A program made the translations under genes and the position numbers. A DNA stretch of 64,000 nt from Candidatus Harrysmithiimonas galli. GTDB lineage: Bacteria > Bacillota > Bacilli > CAJFEE01. Location: NCBI GenBank assembly GCA_904373265.1, contig CAJFEE010000009.1, forward strand, positions 1 to 64,000, written 5' to 3'. The notes under the pieces are model-generated. The model was not told the origin of the DNA. It ran no database searches and saw only the letters and a program-made list of their open reading frames with translations. Shown piece by piece: positions 44,826 to 54,507 of the stretch (position 1 is the first letter of the stretch; each line of letters begins with the position of its first letter).

Positions 44826-47027
44826 TTAACTCTCTTCGCTTTCAGTCTGATTCTGTGGTGATATCATTGTCAAAGAAATACGTCCACGACTTAAATCTAT
44901 TTCATCCACCCATACCGTTACAATTTGTCCAACTTCAACAATATCCAGCGGATGTTTTACAAATTTCTTTGCCATTTTAGATTTGTGAACCAGACCATCT
45001 TGTTTTACACCGATATCAATAAACGCACCAAAGTCAGTAATATTGCGAACCGTTCCTTCAAATTCCATTCCGACTTGAATTTCCTCCATTTGCAGCACAT
45101 CCTTACGAAGCAAAGGAGCCTGAAGAGCTTCACGCGGATCACGCAATGGCTTCATCAATGCATCAACAATATCCTGCAAAGTAAACAAACCCATGTCTAA
45201 ATCCGAGGCGGTTATTTCTAAATCCAATGTTTTTAAAGCAGCCATTAATTCCTCTTTTCCAATATCTACAGTCGAAAAACCAAGTTGACTAAGCAACCGT
45301 TCCGTTTGCGCATAATTTTCCGGATGAATGGCTGTTTTATCCAATGGATTTTCTCCGTCAATGACCCGCAAAAATCCGATTGCCTGCTCATACGTTTTAA
45401 CTCCAAGACGAGGAACTTTTTTTAATTGTTTACGATCTGTAAATTTCCCAATTTCTTCTCGCATATGAACAATATTTTTGGCAACGGATTTTGACAATCC
45501 TGACACATATTGCAAAAGAGCAACAGACGCTGTATTCACATTTACCCCAACTTTGTTCACGGCCGTTTCAACAACAAATTCCAATGATTGACTCAAAGCA
45601 CTTTGATTTAAATCATGCTGATATTGTCCGACCCCGACAGACTTCGGATCAATTTTTACCAACTCAGATAGCGGATCCTGAATCCGTCGTCCAATGGATA
45701 CGGCGCTGCGTTCCTCTACCTGTAAATCTGGAAATTCTTCACGTGCCAATTCAGAAGCAGAGTAAACGCTAGCACCCGCCTCATTCACAATTAGATATGC
45801 TACTGGGCGTTTGCTTTCTTTTACAACCTCTGCAACCAGCTGCTCAGTTTCTCTTGAAGCTGTTCCATTCCCGACCGCAATAATATCAATAGCAAAACGT
45901 TCCACCCATTCCACAAGCATTTGTTTTGATTTCTCCCACTGCTTTTTGGGCACATGTGGATAAACGACACCAATATGCTCCACCTTTCCGGTTTCATCTA
46001 AAGCAGCAATTTTACAACCTGTTCGGTATGCCGGATCGACAGCAAGCACTTTTTTATTTTTCAACGGAGGCTGCATAAACAATTGCCCAATATTTTTGGA
46101 GAAAATTTCAATAGCCGTTTTTTCAGCTTTCTCAGTTAAATCTTTACGAAGCTCTCTTTCCATCGATGGAAAAATATATTTTTTATAAGCATCCTCAACA
46201 GCAGATTTTACAAATACATTGATCTCTAATGGACGATCACCTTGAATATACTTCCTTTCAATCCACTGAAGCAACTCAGCATCCGGTGCAAAAACCGATA
46301 CTTTTAAAATTCCTTCCTTTTCACCACGATTCATTGCCAGAATTCGATATCCTTGGGCATGTGATATATTTTCATCATATTCATAATACATTTTATAAAC
46401 GCCCTTCTCGTCCTTTTCGGCATCTTTTAATATTGAACGCAGAAGTGCTTTTTGTCGCAACTGATTTCGTAGATAATCTCGAACCGAAGCATCCTCAGAG
46501 AACTTTTCCATCATAATGTCTTTGGCACCCTCAAGCACTTGCTCAATTGTTATTAGTTCATATTTCGCATTCAAATACTTGCTCGCTTCTTCTGCCAATG
46601 TCGGTGCCTTCTCAAAGCGTAAAATCCAGTCCGCCAGTGGCTCTAGTCCTCGTTCTTTGGCAATGGTTGCACGTGTTCTACGCTTTTCTTTATAAGGCAG
46701 ATATAGATCCTCAACCGTTTGTAACTTCGTTGCCTTCTTTATTTTTTCACTTAATTCCTTGGTTAACTTTCCTCTTTCCTCAATTAAACGCAGAACTTCC
46801 TCTTTGCGATTTTCCAACGAAATCATATAAGTATAACCATCTAAAATACGTTTAATCTCCACTTCATCCAATTGACCCGTCTGTTCCTTACGATATCGCG
46901 CCATAAATGGAATCGTACATCCCTCCTTATGCATACTTAAAACTGCTGCAATTTGCTCCTTTTTAAATGGCAACTTCTGCACAAGGATTTGACATGCAAT
47001 TTCATGTATTTGCTGATTCTTTGACAT
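44826..47027 (-). CDS. tex: Tex-family RNA-binding transcription accessory protein
   Basis: 733 residues. Order of domains fits Tex: helical N-terminal part (MARYRKEQTGQLDEVEIKRIL), YqgF-like nuclease-fold (VLAVDPAYRTGCKIAALDETGKV), helix-hairpin-helix (VGVNVNTASVALLQYVSGLSKSVAKNI and RKQLKKVPRLGVKTYEQAIGFLRV), and a C-terminal S1 RNA-binding domain (VGMEFEGTVRNITDFGAFIDIGVKQDGLVH). Binds nucleic acid and influences transcription of certain genes. Start at the ATG at 47027, after GGTGTAGGTG; two codons upstream is a GTG. Very long open frame with no indels. Confidence 0.97.
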   Translation of the reverse strand: MSKNQQIHEIACQILVQKLPFKKEQIAAVLSMHKEGCTIPFMARYRKEQTGQLDEVEIKRILDGYTYMISLENRKEEVLRLIEERGKLTKELSEKIKKATKLQTVEDLYLPYKEKRRTRATIAKERGLEPLADWILRFEKAPTLAEEASKYLNAKYELITIEQVLEGAKDIMMEKFSEDASVRDYLRNQLRQKALLRSILKDAEKDEKGVYKMYYEYDENISHAQGYRILAMNRGEKEGILKVSVFAPDAELLQWIERKYIQGDRPLEINVFVKSAVEDAYKKYIFPSMERELRKDLTEKAEKTAIEIFSKNIGQLFMQPPLKNKKVLAVDPAYRTGCKIAALDETGKVEHIGVVYPHVPKKQWEKSKQMLVEWVERFAIDIIAVGNGTASRETEQLVAEVVKESKRPVAYLIVNEAGASVYSASELAREEFPDLQVEERSAVSIGRRIQDPLSELVKIDPKSVGVGQYQHDLNQSALSQSLEFVVETAVNKVGVNVNTASVALLQYVSGLSKSVAKNIVHMREEIGKFTDRKQLKKVPRLGVKTYEQAIGFLRVIDGENPLDKTAIHPENYAQTERLLSQLGFSTVDIGKEELMAALKTLDLEITASDLDMGLFTLQDIVDALMKPLRDPREALQAPLLRKDVLQMEEIQVGMEFEGTVRNITDFGAFIDIGVKQDGLVHKSKMAKKFVKHPLDIVEVGQIVTVWVDEIDLSRGRISLTMISPQNQTESEES

Positions 47028-47088
47028 ATTCACCTACACCTTTTCTCAAAATATACTTCTTCATATTATAGCGTATTTCGCACAAAAG

Positions 47089-47172
47089 AAAAAAGCCGCA
47101 TCCTCTTTAAAAGGCATTCGACTGAAACGACTTTGGTCAAAAAATTGCCTCGAAAAGATTTGCGGTTTTTTC
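47089..47172. terminator. Terminator after the alr-mazEF operon
   Basis: GCCGCA (47095-47100) pairs with TGCGGT (47161-47166); inner AGGCA/TGCCT pair in the loop; T-tracts on both strands. On the minus strand it follows mazF by about 25 bp. Confidence 0.75.
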
Positions 47173-47196
47173 ATTTTATGAATTCTTATCAACAGC

Positions 47197-47547
47197 TTAA
47201 AACGCAATCAGACCAAGACTGATTTGCAGTGCTTCATCTACTTTGCGCATCATCGGACGATCCAAATGGGTAATTTTATCCGTTAGCCGTTGCTTATCAA
47301 TAGTGCGCAATTGCTCCAAAAGAATAACGGAATCTCGATCAAATCCGTATTTTTTTGCATCGATTTCAATGTGGGTCGGAAGTTTTGCCTTTTCAATCTG
47401 GGCAGTGATGGCTGCAACGATTACTGTAGGACTAAAACGATTGCCGATGTCATTTTGGATGATCAAAACCGGGCGTACGCCCCCCTGTTCAGAACCGACC
47501 ACAGGAGATAAGTCTGCAAAAAACACATCACCACGCTTAATTGCCAA
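47197..47547 (-). CDS. mazF: MazF/PemK-family endoribonuclease toxin
   Basis: 116 residues: [29 protein letters not shown], then [22 protein letters not shown] and [13 protein letters not shown], standard MazF. A sequence-specific mRNA interferase neutralised by the antitoxin encoded 6 bp upstream. The alr-mazE-mazF order is the chromosomal arrangement in Bacillus and relatives. Terminator downstream. ATG start. Confidence 0.95.
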   Translation of the reverse strand: MAIKRGDVFFADLSPVVGSEQGGVRPVLIIQNDIGNRFSPTVIVAAITAQIEKAKLPTHIEIDAKKYGFDRDSVILLEQLRTIDKQRLTDKITHLDRPMMRKVDEALQISLGLIAF

Positions 47548-47553
47548 AATATC

Positions 47554-47838
47554 CTACCCCCCGCTCACCATTCTTTCTAACATTCGCGTAACTTCGGATT
47601 CTGCATAAAAAGCTTCGGCTGCAATGCTCAAATTAATGGTTGCCATATCCTCATAACCTTTTTGCAGCGACATACGAATATCCAACATTTTCTCTTCTCT
47701 TACAAAATCTCTTACTACAGAATCAAAGAAATCATTTGGATGAATATTCTTTTTCTCTAACAATCGAAAAAACTCTTCTGCTAATTCCGAATCAAATTCA
47801 ATCAAAAAATTCGGGGCCGCATTTCTTATCTTTGCCAA
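47554..47838 (-). CDS. mazE: MazE-type antitoxin (ribbon-helix-helix), EndoAI-like
   Basis: 94 residues from a TTG at 47838 (GGAGG eight bases upstream), MAKIRNAAPNFLIEFDSELAEEFF. The middle carries a helical dimerisation-type segment (NDFFDSVVRDFVREEKMLDI) and an acidic C-terminal tail, as in EndoAI/NdoAI-type MazE. Should bind and inhibit MazF and autorepress. In a gene pair with mazF (6-bp gap), third gene behind alr. Confidence 0.88.
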   Translation of the reverse strand: MAKIRNAAPNFLIEFDSELAEEFFRLLEKKNIHPNDFFDSVVRDFVREEKMLDIRMSLQKGYEDMATINLSIAAEAFYAESEVTRMLERMVSGG

Positions 47839-48031
47839 AATATACACCTCCGAAAAACCGTGCGGATCTTCTCACGCAAAACCATCAGCATTTGAAAAAT
47901 ACTTTCGCAACAGTAAAAAATTTTTCATCTCTGTTGAGCCTATTTTATCATGTAAAAGTCTAACGTGTAAAGATACTCTATATTTGTATATTATTAGGTA
48001 AGCAGCAAAAATATACAAACATCTTTTATTC

Positions 48032-49153
48032 TTACAATGTATATACCCGAGGAATACGTGCAGACAGCAAACAAAGCAGCTCATAATGAATGCTATCCAT
48101 ATGATGTGCAAGCGTTCTGGCACCAATCCATTTGTCTTTGTTTGTTCCAATTAAAGTAACCAGAGTATAAAGAGGTACCTCAAAGGGCAGACGAATCATC
48201 ATCTGATCCATACAAATGCGGCCAACAATTTCACAATAATGACCTTCTACAAGAACTGATGCGCCCTGCAATGCACGACACCATCCGTCTGCATAGCCAA
48301 TCGGAACGGTTCCAATCCATTCATCCTCTTGTGCCTCATATGTATAACCATAGCTAATATGCTCGCCCTTTTTCACCTTTTTTACTTGTGTTAAACGGCT
48401 ATAAAGCGAAAGTGCCGGCTGAATCTGTGGAGACATTAATGAAACCATTTCATCAGAAGGTTCAAGACCATACATTAAAATACCAATACGCACAAGATTA
48501 AAAGGCATTTCTTTGGTAAAACGCAACGTGCCACCACTATTTGAACAGTGTACAAACGGAGGCAAGCGTTTCTGATCTTCTAACTGCCTAACATAGGTCA
48601 GAAATTGATTCAACTGATTTGAATAATGAGATGTAGATAACTCGTCTGAAGTAGCAAAATGCGTGAAAATACCAGTAAAACAAAAATGATCGGTTTTCTG
48701 AATAAGATAAAGAGCTGCAAAAAGTTCATCTAAGCTCTGCAATCCGATTCGGTGCATGCCTGTATCCATTTTTACATGTAAATGAAGCGTTGAAGTCAGT
48801 TTTTGCTTCACCGCTTCCTGTAACCAAGCTAGACTTGGAACTGTTATATGTATGTCAGACTCGGCTGCAATGGCAATCTGCTCTGGATGAATGGGACCTA
48901 AAATTAAAATAGGCGCATAAATACCCTGTTTTCGTAAAGCGACTGCCTCATCCAACAAAGCTACGGATAAAAAATCCGCTCCAGCCTTTAAAGCTGTTTG
49001 AGCAACAGGATACGCCCCATGACCATAAGCATTCGCTTTTACCGTTGCCATCATTTTCACATGTGCAGGCAATCCGGCTAAAATGGTTTGGATATTTTTT
49101 TCAATCGTTCTTAGCGAAATTTCTGCATAGGTATCCCGATAAAATTGTGTCAT
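48032..49153 (-). CDS. alr: Alanine racemase
   Basis: 373 residues, PLP enzyme converting L- to D-alanine for peptidoglycan. PLP Lys motif is KANAYGHGAYPVAQ near residue 37; catalytic Tyr region is HISYGYTYEAQEDEWIGTVPIGYADG; HVKMDTGMHRIG and CMDQMM(I/R) also match. Full length. Divergent from ybjQ, and followed after about 200 bp by the mazEF pair. Confidence 0.97.
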   Translation of the reverse strand: MTQFYRDTYAEISLRTIEKNIQTILAGLPAHVKMMATVKANAYGHGAYPVAQTALKAGADFLSVALLDEAVALRKQGIYAPILILGPIHPEQIAIAAESDIHITVPSLAWLQEAVKQKLTSTLHLHVKMDTGMHRIGLQSLDELFAALYLIQKTDHFCFTGIFTHFATSDELSTSHYSNQLNQFLTYVRQLEDQKRLPPFVHCSNSGGTLRFTKEMPFNLVRIGILMYGLEPSDEMVSLMSPQIQPALSLYSRLTQVKKVKKGEHISYGYTYEAQEDEWIGTVPIGYADGWCRALQGASVLVEGHYCEIVGRICMDQMMIRLPFEVPLYTLVTLIGTNKDKWIGARTLAHHMDSIHYELLCLLSARIPRVYTL

Positions 49154-49351
49154 TTCATTTCTTGCCTTTCAATTTCTTTATTCTTTCTTTATTCTAAACC
49201 TTTTCTTGTTGAAATGAAAAGCCATTCCCAATTTTTCTTTTTCAAAAACATTTATTATAAAATATAGCAAAAAATCACGATTTATTCATAGACTTTTTTG
49301 TACTTTATATTGTATAAAGAGAGTAAAGATATTCAGAAAGGATGAAAAAAC

Positions 49352-49663
49352 ATGCTCGTTTTAACAACTGACTATGTACCCAATCATGAAATTAAAGAAA
49401 TCAAAGGTCTTGCTAAAGGAAGTACAGTGCGATCTATACATGTCGGAAAAGATATCACAGCCGGTTTGAAATCCATTGTTGGTGGCGAATTAACCGGGTA
49501 TAATGAAATGCTTATTGAAGCCAGACAGCTTGCTATTGGAAGAATGGTCGAAGACGCTGAAAAAATGGGCGCCAACGCCATTATCGGCATGCGACTACAG
49601 TCCACAGCAATTACACAAGGTGCAGCCGAAGTATTTGCATACGGAACAGCCGTAGTGATTTAA
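49352..49663 (+). CDS. YbjQ/UPF0145-family protein
   Basis: 103 residues, heavy-metal-binding-type fold family YbjQ: TTDYVPNHEIKEIKGLAKGSTV, GGELTGYNEMLIEARQLAIGRMVEDAEKMGANAIIGMRL, and the GTAVVI end. The family is common and structurally a pentameric beta-rich fold but with no established function. ATG with AAAGGATG upstream. The next small gene follows 6 bp after the stop. Confidence 0.92.
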   Translation: MLVLTTDYVPNHEIKEIKGLAKGSTVRSIHVGKDITAGLKSIVGGELTGYNEMLIEARQLAIGRMVEDAEKMGANAIIGMRLQSTAITQGAAEVFAYGTAVVI

Positions 49664-49669
49664 ACAAAA

Positions 49670-49810
49670 ATGTTGACCATACTCATTTGGACTCTTTTTC
49701 AAGGAGTTTGTGCACTTGGTCTGCTCGGTTTACTCATTTATTTTATTTTCGTTCGCATGAAAGAAAAGAAAGAAGAAAAAGAGCAATTCGATAAATTTAA
49801 AAAGTATTAG
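49670..49810 (+). CDS. Very small membrane protein, unannotated length class
   Basis: 46 residues: MLTILIWTLFQGVCALGLLGLLIYFIFVRMKEKKEEKEQF then DKFKKY. One transmembrane helix (about 3-28) followed by a lysine/glutamate-rich cytoplasmic tail. It starts 6 bp after the ybjQ stop, probably translated by coupling because no separate ribosome binding site is obvious. Too short for standard length cut-offs. The YbjQ partner suggests a bipartite membrane unit, as seen for some YbjQ proteins that sit beside small membrane genes (inference). Confidence 0.6.
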   Translation: MLTILIWTLFQGVCALGLLGLLIYFIFVRMKEKKEEKEQFDKFKKY

Positions 49811-49839
49811 TTATATCAAATATCATTTGAATCTTTTCC

Positions 49840-49995
49840 AAAAGTTTGGGACAAAAATAACCCAAAGGAAAAATCGCGCATAAAGATGAATCTTCTTTAT
49901 AGAGAACATCATGTAAAATCTCGTCATCTCACCTTTTTCATACAGTTTCTTTAAAAAGAGTCAATGTTTTATGCGCTGATTTTGTACGATCTAAT
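49840..49995 (+). repeat. Intergenic inverted-repeat element, copy 2
   Basis: Begins AGTTTGGGACAAAAATAACCC, then AAAAATCGCGCATAAAGATG and ends TTTTATGCGCTGATTTTGTAC. GCGCATAAA (49876-49884) and TTTATGCGC (49968-49976) form a perfect 9-bp outer stem. Same boundaries as the minus-strand copy at 17000-17130, with a different loop sequence. Confidence 0.55.
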
Positions 49996-50244
49996 ATTTT
50001 TTCACAATGATGTAGAGAAATTTTTTATTGTTTGATTCTTTCATTCGAATCCCATTCTTTTATTTTTTTATGATTCGTTTTTTCTACAACCTTCCTTTCA
50101 TTGCTAGAAATCTAAGAAAAAAGACACTGCTAGCCTACCCATTCAAATCATGTTTTTTGCTTACAGCATCTTTTTCGTAATTATATTTGATCTATTCAAA
50201 CTTGAAATGATCTTCTTTGATCGAAATGAATTTTTTTAGAAAGC
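49996..50244. other. Intergenic, no gene seen
   Basis: AT-rich gap before the iron alcohol dehydrogenase. Confidence 0.35.
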
Positions 50245-51411
50245 TTACATACTTTCCTTTAACACCTGCATAATTTCATCGGGAGTAAGCACCTTATAAC
50301 CACCATTCATTGTAAATGTACTTTTCACAATTCCTTCAAGCATAGCCTCAGTTACACCCAATTCACAAATATTCATAATTAAACCAATTTCTCTCATATA
50401 GGCTTCCATACAATCCAAACCTTCTGTTGCAATTTGTTCATCCGTTTTTCCAGTTGGATTTACATCCCAAACATGAATTGCATAACGCTTAAACTTATCT
50501 AGACCATAAGGCATAATAAGACGGTAATACGCCATGGAAACTGCTGAAAGTGTCATACCATGTGTTGCATCGGTATATGCACCGATAGACTGCCCAATCA
50601 TATGTACCATCCAGTCCGTCGATTTTCCTTTTGCCACAAGTGTATTGAGCGCCCAAGTAGCTGTCCACATAATATTGCTGCGCGCTTCATAATCTGTTGG
50701 ATTTTGTACAGCGATTTTACTAGAATGGATCAGGGAACGCAATAAACCTTCCATAATATAATCAGAAGTATTGTCATCTGCACCAGAAAAATATTGCTCC
50801 AAAATATGTGACATAATGTCAAAAAAACCAGCAACCATTTGATATTGTGGAACGGTAAATGTAAAAACCGGATTTAAAATGGAAAACTTGGGAAACACAT
50901 GGTCTCCAAAAACATGACCAATTTTTAATTTACTTTCTGGATTGGTAATCACCATGCCACCATTCATCTCCGAACCTGTTCCAACCATCGTTAACACACA
51001 ACCCACCGGAATAATCGGATTGTCCACATCCTCCATCCGTAAAAAATATTTATCCCATGGATCTGTCGGACAATGCGCAGAAATTGAAACGGCTTTGGCA
51101 TAATCACAAACTGAACCACCACCAACGGCCAAAATGAAATCAACTTGTCCGTCTTTGGCTCGTTTACAACCTTCATACAGCTTTTCAACAGTTGGATTTG
51201 GCATCACTCCGGCATCTTCAAAAATTGTCTTCCCGTTCGCCTTTAAAATTTCTACAACTTGATCATAAATACCATTTTTCTGAATGGAGCCCCCACCATA
51301 AACCAGCAATACATTTTTCCCGTATTTTGGCAATTCCTTATGTAACCCTTTTAAAGCATCTGTACCAAAATATAATTTGGTTGGATTTGAATAAATAAAA
51401 TTCCCAAGCAT
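50245..51411 (-). CDS. Iron-containing (butanol-type) alcohol dehydrogenase
   Basis: 388 residues, group III Fe-dependent ADH of the YugJ/BdhA type: NYSNPTKLYFGTDALKGL-like start (FIYSNPTKLYFGTDALK), LAVGGGSVCDYAKAVS (NAD(P) site), iron ligands including the histidine-rich ATHGMTLSAVSMAYYR and MSHILEQYF regions. Reduces aldehydes such as butyraldehyde with NAD(P)H; specific substrate unknown. ATG at 51411 behind AAGGAGG. Monocistronic. Confidence 0.94.
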   Translation of the reverse strand: MLGNFIYSNPTKLYFGTDALKGLHKELPKYGKNVLLVYGGGSIQKNGIYDQVVEILKANGKTIFEDAGVMPNPTVEKLYEGCKRAKDGQVDFILAVGGGSVCDYAKAVSISAHCPTDPWDKYFLRMEDVDNPIIPVGCVLTMVGTGSEMNGGMVITNPESKLKIGHVFGDHVFPKFSILNPVFTFTVPQYQMVAGFFDIMSHILEQYFSGADDNTSDYIMEGLLRSLIHSSKIAVQNPTDYEARSNIMWTATWALNTLVAKGKSTDWMVHMIGQSIGAYTDATHGMTLSAVSMAYYRLIMPYGLDKFKRYAIHVWDVNPTGKTDEQIATEGLDCMEAYMREIGLIMNICELGVTEAMLEGIVKSTFTMNGGYKVLTPDEIMQVLKESM

Positions 51412-51958
51412 CGTTTTTCCTCCTTAATTTCTTCTATTTGATATAAAAGCTTCCAATTATCCCAATCAAACTTGATTGAAATAAATGATATAAAGCTACA
51501 AAATAACACATCAGAAATTCATCCTCTACTTTTTCCAATTCTACGCTTATCCTTTATTCCTGCATGTACTTTCTTTGATCAGCCAATAAAACCACATGTG
51601 AAAGAAAGCTTTTTATGACATTTTCATAAACACCATACACTTGTAACAAAGAATATCATAATGCCATTGAAAGAATCCTCTTTTTTCATAACATAGACTT
51701 TTATACAAATTGGATCTATTTCATTCGAATTCAAGATATAGTTCTTACATCAAATTCCACTAGCTGCTTTTAAAGTTTAATTGTATGGCAAGTCTCATAT
51801 TTAGTATAACATTCTGGCTGGCATTTTTCAGAAATCATCAAACCCTTTTGAACCAACACATCAAATCACTTTATGAATTGGACATAGCAAGTTCCTTCTT
51901 CTACATCATATTTCATACCAAACCATCTGAGCCTTCAAACCTTTAATCAATTTTTTGC
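51412..51958. other. Intergenic, no gene seen
   Basis: About 550 bp between two minus-strand units. No Rex-type site (TTGTGAAATATTTCACAA) was found upstream of the dehydrogenase. Confidence 0.4.
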
Positions 51959-53173
51959 TCACATACCCCCTTCCACCATATCACCTTTTTCCATTCCTTT
52001 ATGAATGAACGCCTTTTTATATGCTTCAATGCCAAGCTTTAAACGGCTTAAACCATCTTCTAAAACCGCACGTGGACAAGCAACATTCATTCGCAAAAAT
52101 TGGGAACCATTCCCACCAAATTCTTTTCCTTTTGAAAGATAAAGACCTGTTTTCTCTTGGATAAACTGTGACAAAAAGCTTGTATCCCCTGTTATTGCCG
52201 TACAATCTAACCAAACTAAATAAGTTGCCTGTGAGGATATAGCTTTCACTATGTTAAGCTCTGTAGATAAAAATGCTTGCACAAACTGCTTATTTTCAAA
52301 AATATATACCCGCAAGGCATCTAGCCACGAGTCTCCATAAGTAAAGGCAGCAATTGCAGCATCCACCGCAAAAACATTCGGCTCTGCAATTTCATCTGTA
52401 TTTAAACTTCGCCATACCTTATGCCGCAAGGTATGATTTGGAACAACAACTGCAGCAGTTTGTAAACCTGCCAAATTAAAAGTCTTTGTCGGTGCAATAC
52501 ATGTGATGCTATTTTCCCTACATGCATCTGAAACCGAGGCAAACGGAACAAAGCTTTGCCCTGGATTGATTAAATCACAGTGGATCTCATCAGCCAATAC
52601 AAGTACATTATGCTTAAAGCAGAGTGCTCCAATCCGCTCTAAAATATCTCTGTCCCAAATCTTACCTATTGGATTATGCGGACTACATAAAATCATCAAT
52701 GTCGTTTGTGGGTTAGCTAACTTTCGTTCCAAATCAGTAAAATCAATTCGCCAAGACTTTCCGTCATATTTTAGCGGACTCTCAATAACTTGCCGACCAT
52801 TGTTTACAATCGAATGAAAAAAAACAGGATAAACTGGTGTTTGCAGCAGCACATTTTCACCAACCGTTGTCAATTTCCGTACAACGCTTGAAATCGCTGG
52901 TACAACACCCGTACAGAAAATCAGCCAATCCTTTTCCATTTGAAAATGATGCCGTTTGTGCCACCATGCCATATAGGCTAAATACCATTCATCTGGAATG
53001 ATTGAATATCCAAATATGCCATGTTTTGCCCGCTTAAGAATGGCTGATTGTATTTCAGGAGCCGTCGGAAAATCCATATCAGCTACCCACATTGGGAGCT
53101 CCGTCTTTGCGACTGTCCACTTTAACGCATATGTATTTCTACGATCAATTAAAGTATCAAAGTTATATTCCAT
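51959..53173 (-). CDS. PatB/MalY-family C-S lyase (cystathionine beta-lyase type)
   Basis: 404 residues, PLP-dependent fold-type I. MEYNFDTLIDRRNTYALKW, LPMWVADMDFPTAPEIQ and the PLP-lysine box APTKTFNLAGLQ are MalY/PatB hallmarks. Such enzymes cleave cystathionine and other S-C bonds and some members act as regulators. It is the last gene of the operon with the cyclophilin-like lipoprotein 20 bp upstream. ATG start after GGGAG. Confidence 0.92.
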   Translation of the reverse strand: MEYNFDTLIDRRNTYALKWTVAKTELPMWVADMDFPTAPEIQSAILKRAKHGIFGYSIIPDEWYLAYMAWWHKRHHFQMEKDWLIFCTGVVPAISSVVRKLTTVGENVLLQTPVYPVFFHSIVNNGRQVIESPLKYDGKSWRIDFTDLERKLANPQTTLMILCSPHNPIGKIWDRDILERIGALCFKHNVLVLADEIHCDLINPGQSFVPFASVSDACRENSITCIAPTKTFNLAGLQTAAVVVPNHTLRHKVWRSLNTDEIAEPNVFAVDAAIAAFTYGDSWLDALRVYIFENKQFVQAFLSTELNIVKAISSQATYLVWLDCTAITGDTSFLSQFIQEKTGLYLSKGKEFGGNGSQFLRMNVACPRAVLEDGLSRLKLGIEAYKKAFIHKGMEKGDMVEGGM

Positions 53174-53193
53174 AAACCCACTCCCATTCTTCC

Positions 53194-54462
53194 TTATTGA
53201 AAGGTTACCTGTACATCATTATTTCCAAGCGCTGCTGCTAGTCCAGTTGGATTTTCTATATAACCAAGTGGCGTATAGCTATAAGACGTTGAAAAGTTTT
53301 TGTAAAACAACACCAGACAATCAGAGCCATACAGCATCAAATCTCCTGCACGAATGCTACCTGGGGTTTGTGTCTGTGTTGGTAAATTTTTCGATAAATA
53401 ATAAAATTTCTCATTTCGATTTAATTCGCTCATACGAATGGTCAGTGGAAATTGCTGAACCAAAGCCTGTGTCGTTGCATTACGGTACAGCTTTGCTGAG
53501 AAAGTTTGCTGACCAATCATCATTTTAATACGAAACATTGGCGCACTCCTCTTTGCTAAAGGGGTTGAAACAAAAGCAGATGGTACAACTGAATCTGCCT
53601 TGCTTTGTGTATCAAATTGTGCTTGAACGTTCGATTTGTTTTGTGTGGTTAAGAATGTTTCTTCTGTGCTTCGCTTGGTTTGAATCGGCGACTGTATGCT
53701 TATACTAGACTGGGCTTGAAAGCTAGACTGTTCGGCTGATTTCGCTGTACTTTGAACAAAAGCTTGGATTTTTGAACCAATATTCACATCAGACGCTTCG
53801 CTTAGTTTCAAAGACACAAGTGAAACCCCTTGTTTTTGTATCGCTAAGTCAGATGTTTGATGGAGTGAGATCGCGTTTGCTTGCATAGCAGCCTGCACTT
53901 TTGTATCTGATAAATCCGTAACTTTCTTACTCTGTCCCTTTTCTTCCTGTCCTGTGAACGCCATTTCTGCTGTCTGACGACTGATTTGAATTTCACCATG
54001 CATTTTCTGAATCCATTCCCCACCAGAAACAACTTCTCCAAGCGCATACAATCCAGCTGCTCTACTACATGCCTGATAAAAAAATGCAACATTGCCCCAT
54101 GGTTCATAATAAGCCAATATGCCCGCTGGTCCTTCTGCCAACGGCGTATCACGGGTATCCAACTTCTCTGGCGGATAAAAAATTTTCTCACTTCCAGCAT
54201 AATCTTCTATATTGACAGACAATGGTAATTGCTCATATAAAGACTGTGCTGCGGGTGACTGATTCAAACGAAAAACAATTGTTTGATTATCCTTTGTATG
54301 AATTTGGATTTGCATATCTGACTCCTTTTTTACTGTCTCTGTCTTTGTATTCTTTTGTATATTCTCTGATTGCAAAGTTGTTTTATCATCTGATTGACTA
54401 CCACAAGCAGCCAATAAAATCAATAAGCATAAATTCAGTATAAAACCTAAAAACTTTTTCAT
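53194..54462 (-). CDS. Lipoprotein with two cyclophilin-like domains and a Ser/Gln-rich linker
   Basis: 422 residues from ATG 54462 (GGGGG six bases upstream; longer frame unsupported). Lipobox LLAACG near residue 21. The N-terminal half (about 60-165: MQIQIHTKDNQTIVFRLNQS, LPLSVNIEDYAGSEKIFYPPEKLDTRD) and C-terminal half (about 320-420: FRIKMMIGQQTFSAKLYRNATTQALVQQFPLTIRMSE) both resemble the bacterial cyclophilin-like fold (Cyclophil_like2) and are joined by a low-complexity linker rich in Ser, Gln and Lys. A double-domain form of this family is not something I have seen described. Cell-surface anchored. In an operon between the sugar acetyltransferase and the C-S lyase. Confidence 0.75.
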   Translation of the reverse strand: MKKFLGFILNLCLLILLAACGSQSDDKTTLQSENIQKNTKTETVKKESDMQIQIHTKDNQTIVFRLNQSPAAQSLYEQLPLSVNIEDYAGSEKIFYPPEKLDTRDTPLAEGPAGILAYYEPWGNVAFFYQACSRAAGLYALGEVVSGGEWIQKMHGEIQISRQTAEMAFTGQEEKGQSKKVTDLSDTKVQAAMQANAISLHQTSDLAIQKQGVSLVSLKLSEASDVNIGSKIQAFVQSTAKSAEQSSFQAQSSISIQSPIQTKRSTEETFLTTQNKSNVQAQFDTQSKADSVVPSAFVSTPLAKRSAPMFRIKMMIGQQTFSAKLYRNATTQALVQQFPLTIRMSELNRNEKFYYLSKNLPTQTQTPGSIRAGDLMLYGSDCLVLFYKNFSTSYSYTPLGYIENPTGLAAALGNNDVQVTFQ

Positions 54463-54507
54463 CTTTTCCCCCTTGATTTTTAACATTGCATCAGACAAAC
54501 ATAATTT

